IMG/VR virus record: IMGVR_UViG_3300008050_000299
Span: 1-24,681 of that record
Origin: a virus
DNA length: 24,681 nt
Direction: 5' to 3' (one strand)
In this document: in pieces, positions 1 to 5,761 of the stretch
Position numbering within the stretch: position 1 is the stretch's first letter
Layout of the letters: the number at the start of each line of letters is the position of its first letter
Position numbers and translations under genes: made by a program
The notes under the pieces: model-generated
Told to the model about the DNA's origin: nothing
Databases searched by the model: none
What the model saw: only the letters and a program-made list of their open reading frames with translations

Positions 1-30
1 AAAAAACTTTCCCGAATTCCTGGATTGGCC

Positions 31-58
31 TTGACGGGCCGTCGATACCTGTCATACT
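31..58 (+). promoter_or_regulatory. Sigma-70-like promoter, repeat leader copy 1
   Basis: TTGACG at 31-36 and CATACT at 53-58 are separated by 16 bp. The same arrangement recurs at 785, 1141 and 1659, each ahead of a small gene, and this recurrence is the main support. The block CCTGGATTGGC just upstream of the -35 and GTCGATA inside the spacer are also conserved. Bases 1-20 are the end of a terminator-like hairpin whose start lies outside the window. The promoter is followed by an A/C-rich leader and AAGGAAAC at 97-104 before the ATG at 111. Confidence 0.75.
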
Positions 59-110
59 GAGCAAACAAGACACAAAACAAACTTTCACCACTTCACAAGG
101 AAACAAGACA

Positions 111-734
111 ATGTCGAAAACAACCACCACCACGACAGCCGCCGAAGCCGCCTTCAAAGCTTACACAAGCCTGCCCTTGACCGTCGCCCGCCTGAAGCAA
201 ATTGACGAAGCCGCCGATCGTTCCGACACAATGAACGAAATCGAATGGGTTGGTAATATTCCATCAGGCGAATTGAATGACTTGTTCCGCTTCGGCCTGG
301 TCGAATGGTGCACGTCAGATACAAGCTTCCCGACTGAATACTTCGAACTATCGAAGAAGGGCGAAGCCGTCCTGGCTGGCGTCAAACTGGCCGAAGCCGT
401 GGCTGACGAAACTGTAACTGACGAAGAATTCCAGGAAGCCGTCGATTCCGTCCTGGAAAACGCGAAGCCCTTTCAGCCGTACCACCTGGACGAAGAAAAC
501 TGCAAGCACGTCGTCGACTTCGTGTTCGGCGGCTTTCAAGCCGCAATCAAGGAACTGCACGGCGGCTACAATCCGACCGACAGCCGCAATGGCTATGCGA
601 CGCCAGGAACAGCCCGAACAGCCCTGGCGCGTCACTACGCCGCCGCGAAGGCGGGCTACGCTGACGACGCACGCTTCGTGATCTATCGCGACCTGAACGT
701 CGACCGTTACTTCTTCGTGACGCATACCAAGTAA
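111..734 (+). CDS. Hypothetical early phage protein (207 aa)
   Basis: I do not recognise this 207-residue protein. It opens with a Thr-rich stretch (residues 4-9). The first ~90 residues are mixed helical and end in a segment (FELSKKGEAVL, about 77-87) that resembles the wing of a winged-helix DNA-binding fold, but this is weak. The middle is strongly acidic, and the C-terminal third has a possible globular core ending RYFFVTHTK. All 18 Glu codons are GAA. The ATG at 111 is chosen because AAGGAA at 97-102 lies 8 bases upstream, exactly as in the three following cassettes. The gene is monocistronic, between promoter copy 1 and the terminator at 742-777. An early protein that acts on the host is plausible from position only. 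Confidence 0.8.
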   Translation: MSKTTTTTTAAEAAFKAYTSLPLTVARLKQIDEAADRSDTMNEIEWVGNIPSGELNDLFRFGLVEWCTSDTSFPTEYFELSKKGEAVLAGVKLAEAVADETVTDEEFQEAVDSVLENAKPFQPYHLDEENCKHVVDFVFGGFQAAIKELHGGYNPTDSRNGYATPGTARTALARHYAAAKAGYADDARFVIYRDLNVDRYFFVTHTK

Positions 735-741
735 GGGCCCA

Positions 742-777
742 CCAGGGGGCCGGAAAAAACTTTTCCGGTTTTCCTGG
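742..777 (+). terminator. Intrinsic terminator between genes 1 and 2
   Basis: A perfect 8-bp stem (CCGGAAAA at 750-757, TTTTCCGG at 761-768) with loop AAC is followed by TTTT at 769-772. An outer arm pairs CCAGG at 742-746 with CCTGG at 773-777, which could extend the hairpin. It lies a few bases after the stop of gene 1 and directly before promoter copy 2, so terminator and promoter form one compact unit. The short T tract makes its efficiency uncertain. Confidence 0.75.
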
Positions 778-784
778 ATTGGCG

Positions 785-812
785 TTGACAGGCTGTCGAT
801 ACTTGTCATACT
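785..812 (+). promoter_or_regulatory. Sigma-70-like promoter, repeat leader copy 2
   Basis: TTGACA at 785-790, the consensus -35, is followed after 16 bp by CATACT at 807-812. It shares the upstream block CCTGGATTGGC and the spacer GTCGATA with the other copies, and the leader GGAAGCACACGAAACGAAAAC downstream is nearly identical in copies 2 to 4. It drives the gene starting at 854, which has AAGGAAAC as ribosome binding site. Confidence 0.78.
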
Positions 813-853
813 GGAAGCACACGAAACGAAAACTTCAAACAAGGAAACGAACA

Positions 854-1087
854 ATGTCGAACGAAAACACACAACCAGCCGCCCCCGCCATTCCCGACCA
901 CAAGATCGAAAAAGGCGACGTCGTGCACGGCCTGGTTTGCGGTCGCTTCGTCGTCGTCGAATTACTGGAGAAAACCACGACGCGACCCTGGTCAGCCGCT
1001 ATGGTCCGCGAAAAGGGCCCTGGTCACGATCTGGGTCACGCCTTTTGCATGCCCCTAAATTGCTTCAAGGAATTCCAGGACCGCTAG
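854..1087 (+). CDS. Small hypothetical protein, paralogue of the next gene (77 aa)
   Basis: Unknown function. The open frame extends upstream to 779, but that part crosses the promoter; the ATG at 854 has the conserved AAGGAAAC site and starts MSNEN, like its neighbours' MSK and MSS. Residues ~17-75 align by eye with the start of the next gene: KxGxxVxGxxCGRFVVVxL, then VRxxGPxxxLGxAFxMPLxxFKEF. The pattern suggests a small beta-rich fold with a conserved Cys in CGRFVVV. The gene is a single-gene transcription unit between promoter copy 2 and the terminator at 1098-1133. Position and small size fit an early host-takeover or regulatory protein, but nothing in the sequence shows a function. Confidence 0.75.
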   Translation: MSNENTQPAAPAIPDHKIEKGDVVHGLVCGRFVVVELLEKTTTRPWSAAMVREKGPGHDLGHAFCMPLNCFKEFQDR

Positions 1088-1097
1088 AAGCCGCCCG

Positions 1098-1133
1098 CCA
1101 GGGGACCGGAAAAAACTTTTCCGGTTTTCCTGG
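1098..1133 (+). terminator. Intrinsic terminator between genes 2 and 3
   Basis: The stem CCGGAAAA (1106-1113) pairs with TTTTCCGG (1117-1124), loop AAC, then TTTT (1125-1128). The outer arms CCAGG (1098-1102) and CCTGG (1129-1133) are again complementary. It is almost base-for-base the same as the terminator at 742-777 and abuts promoter copy 3. Confidence 0.75.
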
Positions 1134-1140
1134 ATTGGCC

Positions 1141-1168
1141 TTGACGGCCTGTCGATATTAGTCATACT
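1141..1168 (+). promoter_or_regulatory. Sigma-70-like promoter, repeat leader copy 3
   Basis: TTGACG at 1141-1146, 16-bp spacer containing GTCGATA, CATACT at 1163-1168. The downstream leader and AAGGAAAC ribosome binding site match copies 2 and 4 closely. It drives the gene at 1212. Confidence 0.78.
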
Positions 1169-1211
1169 GGAAGCACACGAAACGAAAACCACTACCACAA
1201 GGAAACGAACA

Positions 1212-1607
1212 ATGTCGAAAACACACAACATCAAGCCAGGCCAGGAAGTCAATGGAAACGCTTGCGGGCGTTTCGTCGTCGTGAAGCTGACGCAAGTCGG
1301 AACAGTCGAAGCCGCCGAAGTCCGCCAGATCGGCCCGAAGGGTCAGCTAGGCACGGCCTTTATCATGCCCCTGGACGCCTTCAAGGAATTCTCACAAGAG
1401 GGCCGCGAAGAATTGTTGACGGCCTATCGCGAAATTGCAAGCAAAGCTATTTCATACTGCCGTCGTGCCGCGATCTACGGCCTTCTGAGCCAGGACGTCA
1501 AAAGCAATCGAAGCAATCGGCGACGAAACATCAAAAAGGCCCTAGCCTGTCGCGAAGCCGCCCGCGTACTTCGTGCCGCGACGACTGGCCTGACGCGACG
1601 ACGTTAG
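1212..1607 (+). CDS. Hypothetical basic protein, paralogue of the preceding gene (131 aa)
   Basis: The first ~60 residues repeat the domain of the preceding gene (CGRFVVVKL, GPKGQLGTAFIMPLDAFKEF). The remaining ~70 residues are an added helical, Arg/Lys-rich tail with RSNRRRNIKK and an end of TRRR, which could bind nucleic acid; that is inference from charge. The ATG at 1212 follows the cassette's conserved AAGGAAAC site. The gene lies alone between promoter copy 3 and the terminator at 1616-1651. The shared leader and shared domain together point to tandem duplication of a whole leader-plus-gene unit, followed by loss or gain of the C-terminal part. Function unknown. Confidence 0.78.
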   Translation: MSKTHNIKPGQEVNGNACGRFVVVKLTQVGTVEAAEVRQIGPKGQLGTAFIMPLDAFKEFSQEGREELLTAYREIASKAISYCRRAAIYGLLSQDVKSNRSNRRRNIKKALACREAARVLRAATTGLTRRR

Positions 1608-1615
1608 GCCGCCCG

Positions 1616-1651
1616 CCAGGGGCCAGGAAAGTTTTTTCCTGGTTTCCCTGG
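1616..1651 (+). terminator. Intrinsic terminator between genes 3 and 4
   Basis: The arm CCAGGAAA at 1623-1630 pairs with TTTCCTGG ending at 1642, around a T-rich loop, followed by TTT. The outer arms CCAGG (1616-1620) and CCTGG (1647-1651) pair as in the other two terminators. The inner stem has changed from CCGG to CCAGG with a matching change on the other arm, a compensatory difference that supports a selected RNA hairpin. Confidence 0.7.
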
Positions 1652-1658
1652 ATTGGCC

Positions 1659-1686
1659 TTGACGGGTCGTCGATAACAGTCATACT
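1659..1686 (+). promoter_or_regulatory. Sigma-70-like promoter, repeat leader copy 4
   Basis: TTGACG at 1659-1664, 16-bp spacer with GTCGATA, CATACT at 1681-1686. This is the last copy. No similar promoter was seen between here and 9991, so it may serve gene 4 and, by read-through, the whole replication operon. Confidence 0.78.
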
Positions 1687-1729
1687 GGAAGCACACGAAA
1701 CGAAAACCACCACCACAAGGAAACGAACA

Positions 1730-2002
1730 ATGTCAAGCCCACGAAAACAGCGAGCAATGTTTACAGCCCCACGACTGACGCCAGAAGCCGCCGAAGCTTT
1801 GCGAAAACGCCTTTCGCGAATGTTAGCAGTCACAAAAAACAAAGCTGACCAAGCTGGCTTTCGTATCGTCGTCGAAGGCGACGTCAACTGGTCGCCCTAC
1901 GCCACGACTTTCGAAACTGTCGAAGCTGTTTCGCTCGGCCTGGAACGCTGGAACAAACTCTATAATTTCACCGAAGGCGTAACCTTCGGCCTTTGCATGT
2001 AA
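1730..2002 (+). CDS. Hypothetical early phage protein (90 aa)
   Basis: Unknown function. The open frame runs back to 1262, but the upstream part is the shadow frame of the previous gene plus promoter; the ATG at 1730 has the conserved AAGGAAAC site. The protein begins with a basic segment (MSSPRKQRAMF), then a predicted helix LTPEAAEALRKRLSRML and a short mixed region ending FGLCM. It shows no metal-binding or catalytic motif. It is the last member of the four-cassette array. A 7-bp inverted repeat (CCGAAGG at 1971-1977, CCTTCGG at 1983-1989) lies inside its final codons and could form an RNA hairpin before the replication operon. Confidence 0.75.
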   Translation: MSSPRKQRAMFTAPRLTPEAAEALRKRLSRMLAVTKNKADQAGFRIVVEGDVNWSPYATTFETVEAVSLGLERWNKLYNFTEGVTFGLCM

Positions 2003-2012
2003 ACCACCACCT

Positions 2013-2034
2013 GGCGGGTCCTTCGGGGCCTGCC
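2013..2034 (+). promoter_or_regulatory. RNA hairpin with UUCG tetraloop
   Basis: GGCGGGTCC (2013-2021) pairs over nine positions, two of them G-U, with GGGCCTGCC (2026-2034). The loop is TTCG closed by C-G, the very stable UUCG tetraloop. No T tract follows (CCTTTCCTAAAGG), so it is more likely an mRNA stability, processing or attenuation element than a full terminator. It sits just before the ribosome binding site of the gene at 2059. Confidence 0.5.
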
Positions 2035-2058
2035 CCTTTCCTAAAGGAACCGAAGCCG

Positions 2059-2364
2059 ATGACAAACAACGAACACCCCTGGCCCCGCGTGCCGCTTGCC
2101 AGGAAAGACCCGCACGCGACCTGGTCTAACCTTGTCGCCTTCCGGCTGGACGGGGCCCGTGAAGTACTGGGGGCCGCTGAAGTCGAATTGTATATCGTCC
2201 GCCACTTGCCCACGATCCTGGAGGAATTCGCCGAACACCACGACCGCCGCGACTGGTCGATCTTCGTCGACGCCTTGCTTCCATACCTACTTGACACGCA
2301 CTATCGAAGAATAGTAAAACAGGCCGCCGCCGCTTTTGGCACGGCTACCCCTTCCCATTCCTGA
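2059..2364 (+). CDS. Hypothetical protein, first gene of the replication operon (101 aa)
   Basis: I do not recognise this protein. The frame is open from 1993, but the ATG at 2059 is preferred because AAAGGAACC lies about 9 bases upstream and the earlier part overlaps the hairpin at 2013-2034. The N-terminus is Pro/Trp-rich (HPWPRVPLARKD) and the rest looks helical, with FRLDGAREVLGAAEVELYIVR and a hydrophobic segment FVDALLPYLLDTHYRRIV. No signal peptide, membrane anchor or metal-binding motif is visible. It is followed after 11 bases by the DUF4406-like gene and is probably cotranscribed with it. Confidence 0.7.
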   Translation: MTNNEHPWPRVPLARKDPHATWSNLVAFRLDGAREVLGAAEVELYIVRHLPTILEEFAEHHDRRDWSIFVDALLPYLLDTHYRRIVKQAAAAFGTATPSHS

Positions 2365-2375
2365 AAGGAATACCT

Positions 2376-3221
2376 ATGCACCGCTTGAAAGTTTATATCG
2401 CGTGCCCCATTATGCACGACCCAGACGGCGACAATTTCGCCAGGGCCGCCGAAGCCCAAAGGCTTTTGATCGCGTCCGGCTTCGCCCCGCTTAATCCTGG
2501 CCTAACGACCGAAATGCCTGGTCACGAAGCCTTCACGCACGAAGCCTGGCTTGACGTCTGTAAGCCGTGGGTCGCGTCGAGCGACCTGGTCGTCAGGATA
2601 CCAGGCAAGTCGCCAGGCGCTGACATTGAAACCGACCTAGCCGACCAATTGGGGATACCTTGTTTCTATCCCAGCCACGACGCCTTCCCAGGCCCTGGTA
2701 CAGCAATTTCGAAGCTGGTTGACTACCTGGCGGGATACGACGACGCTGGCCTTCTTCGCCAGTACTGTAACGACTGCAAGGCGACGCCGCCCAGTAATCG
2801 CCAGATACAAGTCGACGACCAGGAAGCGACGACAGCCGCGAACTGGCTTAAAACCTTCTACGACGCCCAGGGGGCGACCGCTGACGAAGAACCGACTGAC
2901 GAAGCCTTGGGCGCGATCGACGCCGAAGAAGACAAACAGGCGGCCCTTGACGCGATCCGCGAAGAACGCGGCAAAGTCTACGGCGACCCCCGCGAAAACC
3001 ACGAAGGGATTGCCCAGATGTTCGCCCCGCTTCTGAAGCCGTGGGCCGATCTGATCGCCGACCAAGTGCCGCTACCACCGCATGTCGTGACGCTGCTAAT
3101 GTGCGCCGTCAAGATCAACCGTATGCGTCGAGTCTACCACCCAGACAATTTCGACGACTTGCGAAACTATGCCGATATGACTGAAGAACTACACCAGCAA
3201 TACGAAAGCGAAAACCTATGA
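2376..3221 (+). CDS. DUF4406-like / DUF6378-like fusion protein (281 aa)
   Basis: Residues ~4-100 resemble DUF4406, a relative of nucleoside 2-deoxyribosyltransferases: KVYIACPI at 5-12, GFAPLNPGL at 35-43, and SPGADIETDLADQLGIPCFY at 79-98, where E85 matches the family's catalytic Glu position. Residues ~195-270 resemble DUF6378, a phage MazG-like family: EERGKVYGDPRENHEGIA, then CAVKINRMRRVYHPDNFDDL and a final NYADM. An acidic, low-complexity linker (~145-190) joins them. The likely role is nucleotide salvage or housecleaning during phage replication; this follows from the families and no substrate can be named. GAAAGGA precedes the ATG at 2376. It overlaps the next gene by ATGA. Confidence 0.75.
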   Translation: MHRLKVYIACPIMHDPDGDNFARAAEAQRLLIASGFAPLNPGLTTEMPGHEAFTHEAWLDVCKPWVASSDLVVRIPGKSPGADIETDLADQLGIPCFYPSHDAFPGPGTAISKLVDYLAGYDDAGLLRQYCNDCKATPPSNRQIQVDDQEATTAANWLKTFYDAQGATADEEPTDEALGAIDAEEDKQAALDAIREERGKVYGDPRENHEGIAQMFAPLLKPWADLIADQVPLPPHVVTLLMCAVKINRMRRVYHPDNFDDLRNYADMTEELHQQYESENL

Positions 3222-4069
3222 CCAAATTGCAGCCCTGGAAGTCAGGAACAGCCTCCGCTGTCGACCTGACCGACGAACAGTACTTCGCCGAATATAACCA
3301 GTTTATGTCAGCCCACAACCTTCAGACTTTTCGTCATTCGCCGATGGCTTTCAAGCGAAAGCAATCGGGCGAAGTGGTCCGCCAGTCGTCGGCGGCTTAC
3401 GCCTTCGGCACGGCGGCCCATCACCTGGTACTAGAAGGGCCCGACGTTTTCCACGCGAACTACAGCGTGGGGGGTGGTCCAGTGAACCCGAAGACCGACA
3501 AGCCTTACGGCGCTTCGACCAATCGTTATAAGGAATGGCTGGCGGAACTGGCGAAAGCCGGAAAGGAACCGATCAGCGAAAGCGATTATTATAAAATCGG
3601 GTGTATGAACAACCATATTCACAACCACCCGACAGCCGCCCCGTTGTTCGAAACTGGAAAGCCGGAAGTCGCGATCAGGGGGCACCTGTACGACGTCAAG
3701 TCACAGTCGAAGATCGACTGGCTTGACGAAAAAAACAAGCGAATTGTCGACCTGAAAACTTGCGCGGAATTGGGAAGCAAGCACACGTCGCATTTCCCCT
3801 GCAAGTTCGCAAAGGACGCCCAGTACTTCGGGTACTTCCAGCAATTGGCTTTTTATCGTAGTATGGTAGCCGCCCTGACCGGCGAAAACTATGAAGTTTT
3901 CATCGTCGCCGTCGAAAAAACCGAACCCTTCGAAGTCGGCGTTTTCCGCCTGTCGAAGTCGACCCTTGACGGGGCCGAAGAACAGAACAGAAACACGCTG
4001 ACCGAATACAAGGCGTGTCTTGAAGCGGGCGACTGGCCTAGCCGTTTTAACGAAACCATCACACTATAA
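3218..4069 (+). CDS. PD-(D/E)XK exonuclease, RecE/DUF3799-like (283 aa)
   Basis: Phage-type exonuclease expected to resect double-stranded ends to make single strands for annealing. The RecB-family motifs appear in order: FGTAAHHLVLEG (63-74) with the upstream His motif, KPEVAI with E150, KIDWL with D167, IVDLKT with D178 and K180 as the D-x-K core, and QQLAFYR (208-214) as the Q-x-x-x-Y-like motif. The 283-residue length fits stand-alone phage exonucleases. The start overlaps the previous stop as ATGA. It is followed by a Sak4-like ATPase and a DUF669 protein, the usual company of phage recombination exonucleases. A Cas4-like nuclease is the main alternative, but no Fe-S cysteine cluster is seen. 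Confidence 0.82.
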   Translation: MTKLQPWKSGTASAVDLTDEQYFAEYNQFMSAHNLQTFRHSPMAFKRKQSGEVVRQSSAAYAFGTAAHHLVLEGPDVFHANYSVGGGPVNPKTDKPYGASTNRYKEWLAELAKAGKEPISESDYYKIGCMNNHIHNHPTAAPLFETGKPEVAIRGHLYDVKSQSKIDWLDEKNKRIVDLKTCAELGSKHTSHFPCKFAKDAQYFGYFQQLAFYRSMVAALTGENYEVFIVAVEKTEPFEVGVFRLSKSTLDGAEEQNRNTLTEYKACLEAGDWPSRFNETITL

Positions 4070-4081
4070 GGAAGCCACACT

Positions 4082-4813
4082 ATGAAAATCCATAAGGGAA
4101 AAAGACCCGCCCCGCGTAAGTGCCTAGTCTATGGCGGGCCAGGCGTGGGGAAGTCGACATTCGCCAGCCAGGCACCCAGCCCCGTTTTCATTCCGACAGA
4201 AGACGGGCTGGGCGAAATCGACTGTCATTCCTTCGACCTAGCGAAGCACTACGACGACGTTCTGGTCGCGATCGGCCAGCTTTACAGCGAAGACCACAAC
4301 TATAAGACGGTCTGTATTGACTCTGTCGACTGGTTAGAAAGCCTAATCTGGGAGAAAATTTGTGACGACCAGAAAGTCGACACGATCGAAATTGCATCAG
4401 GCGGCTATGGTAAAGGCTACGTCCTGGCGGCCCAGCTTATGGGCGACGTACTGACGGGCCTAAACGCGATCCGCGAGAAAAACGGTATGCACGTAATCCT
4501 AATCAGTCACGGGCGAACAGAACGCCACGCCGACCCCGAACAGCCTGACTATGACCGTTGGGCCCCAAAGCTCCACAAGCACGTTTCGGCTAAGGTTATG
4601 GAATGGTGCGACGAAGTTTTATTCGCAATGCCCAAAGTATTTACAACGACCGAAGAAGGCACCTTCGGTAAGAAGTCGACGAAAGCCCTGTCGACTGGTC
4701 AGCGAGTTTTACGAACGATCGACAAAGCGACGGCCCGCGCGAAAAACCGACTAGGGCTTCCTGAAGAAATCGAATTGAAATGGCAGGCTTACGCCGACCA
4801 CTTCAGCAAGTAA
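4082..4813 (+). CDS. Sak4-like RecA-fold ATPase, AAA_24 family (243 aa)
   Basis: RecA-like ATPase of the phage AAA_24/Sak4 type, thought to promote single-strand annealing together with a partner ssDNA-binding protein. The Walker A is GGPGVGKST (18-26), the Walker B region is KTVCIDSVDWLE (75-86), and ISHGRTE (141-147) matches the conserved strand after it. The length is typical of the family. AAGGAAG (4068-4074) lies 7 bases before the ATG. It sits between the exonuclease and the DUF669 protein. This order is the main argument for Sak4 over a generic AAA protein. No N- or C-terminal extra domain is visible. Confidence 0.85.
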   Translation: MKIHKGKRPAPRKCLVYGGPGVGKSTFASQAPSPVFIPTEDGLGEIDCHSFDLAKHYDDVLVAIGQLYSEDHNYKTVCIDSVDWLESLIWEKICDDQKVDTIEIASGGYGKGYVLAAQLMGDVLTGLNAIREKNGMHVILISHGRTERHADPEQPDYDRWAPKLHKHVSAKVMEWCDEVLFAMPKVFTTTEEGTFGKKSTKALSTGQRVLRTIDKATARAKNRLGLPEEIELKWQAYADHFSK

Positions 4814-4822
4814 GTTTTTTAC

Positions 4823-4852
4823 GCCTGACTACCAGGCCCCACTACTTTTTTT
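4823..4852 (+). terminator. Possible weak hairpin and T tract in the operon
   Basis: A short stem, GCCTG (4823-4827) with CAGGC (4833-4837), is followed eight bases later by a T run at 4846-4852. Stem and spacing are poor for an intrinsic terminator, so this may be only an attenuator or chance. The ribosome binding site GAAAGG of the next gene overlaps its 3' edge. Confidence 0.2.
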
Positions 4853-4866
4853 GAAAGGTCATTTCT

Positions 4867-5334
4867 ATGACGCAAATCGACTTCAGTCTTTCAGACCACG
4901 AAGAAGCCCCCCGCGAAGACTTCGCGCCGCTTCCAAACGGCGACTATCCTGTCGTAGTCCAGTCGAGCGATAAGCCCACCAGCAAGGCGGGGCACGTTTA
5001 CTTTAAGATCGTTTTTCAGGTGATCGAAGGCGAAGCGAAGAACCGCCTGATCTTCGATAACCTGAACTGTTACCACCCAAACGCCGACGTCGCCAGTCGG
5101 GCGAAAGGTTCGCTTTATCGACTTGGTGAAGCTGTCGGCAAGATCGGGGCGACTGATACTTCGGAGTTTCACAATATCCCACTGGTCGTCACCGTCAAAA
5201 GCAAACGAAACGGCGACCGCGTCGATACTAATGTCGTCGCTTATAAGCGAATGGGCGACCAGTCGCAACCGCTGGAACCGCCGAAGCCGAAACACAACTA
5301 CAATGACGTCAGCCCCTGGCAAAATGAGGGGTAA
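4867..5334 (+). CDS. DUF669 family protein, probable ssDNA-binding partner (155 aa)
   Basis: DUF669 proteins are small phage proteins found beside recombinases and helicases and are likely ssDNA-binding. The family signature is visible: LPNGDYPVVVQSSDKPTSKA (about 22-41), then YFKIVFQVIEGE, and RLIFDNLNCYHPN, followed by a helical part (SLYRLGEAVG) and a final beta segment TNVVAYKRM. The C-terminal ~30 residues are Pro-rich and probably disordered, ending SPWQNEG, which is not the usual SSB acidic tip. GAAAGG lies just upstream of the ATG. Placement after the Sak4-like gene fits a recombination trio. Biochemical role is inferred from family and context. Confidence 0.85.
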   Translation: MTQIDFSLSDHEEAPREDFAPLPNGDYPVVVQSSDKPTSKAGHVYFKIVFQVIEGEAKNRLIFDNLNCYHPNADVASRAKGSLYRLGEAVGKIGATDTSEFHNIPLVVTVKSKRNGDRVDTNVVAYKRMGDQSQPLEPPKPKHNYNDVSPWQNEG

Positions 5335-5338
5335 TTAA

Positions 5339-5761
5339 ATGGCCTACGACTTGAAGTTTTCCGATAACTGGATTAAGTCGCGGGCCCGCCTACTGGCGGG
5401 CGTCTTCAGGCACGTTGAATACGAAGACGCCTGTCAGGACCTGGCGGTGTTGTTTCTTGAAACGAAATTCGCCAGCCCTTCCGTTGTCTGGCTTCGCGCT
5501 TTGCAGATCGAAAACCGCAAGGCCGCCGCCACTTTCGAAAACCTGGCCGTCCCTGTTCTGGACCACGCCGACCCGTCGACACCCTACGACCTGGCCGACT
5601 GGCTAGGGTCTGTACTTGACGAAAGTCAATACCGCATTGCCATTATGTTAGTAGAAGGCTACACACAAGAAGAGATAGGGAAGGCGTTCAGTTATTCCCA
5701 GCAAGCCGCCGCCCTTCATTGTGAAACGATCCGCACCATACTAGAGAAGGCTACATTATGA
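5339..5761 (+). CDS. Small sigma-70-like / HTH protein (140 aa)
   Basis: Probable transcription factor of the ECF sigma type, or a sigma-derived DNA-binding protein. Residues ~95-137 resemble sigma region 4: RIAIMLVEGYTQEEIGKAF, then SYSQQAAALHCETIRTIL, giving a helix-turn-helix at ~108-135. The N-terminal part (VEYEDACQDLAVLFLE, about 26-41) is similar in layout to the start of sigma region 2, but it is short and lacks a clear DNA-melting motif. At 140 residues it is shorter than usual ECF factors. GAGGGG lies 7 bases before the ATG. The last bases ATGA overlap the helicase start, so the two are translationally coupled. It could drive late genes, or be a Xis- or terminase-like HTH protein instead. 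Confidence 0.6.
   Translation: MAYDLKFSDNWIKSRARLLAGVFRHVEYEDACQDLAVLFLETKFASPSVVWLRALQIENRKAAATFENLAVPVLDHADPSTPYDLADWLGSVLDESQYRIAIMLVEGYTQEEIGKAFSYSQQAAALHCETIRTILEKATL

Noticed and set aside
348-872. 174-aa open frame on the - strand
   Set aside because: It lies across gene 1, a terminator and a promoter in antisense. The cassette start signals support only the + strand genes.
1262-1729. N-terminal extension of the gene at 1730
   Set aside because: It runs through the terminator and promoter copy 4 and shadows the 1212-1607 gene; the conserved ribosome binding site supports the ATG at 1730.
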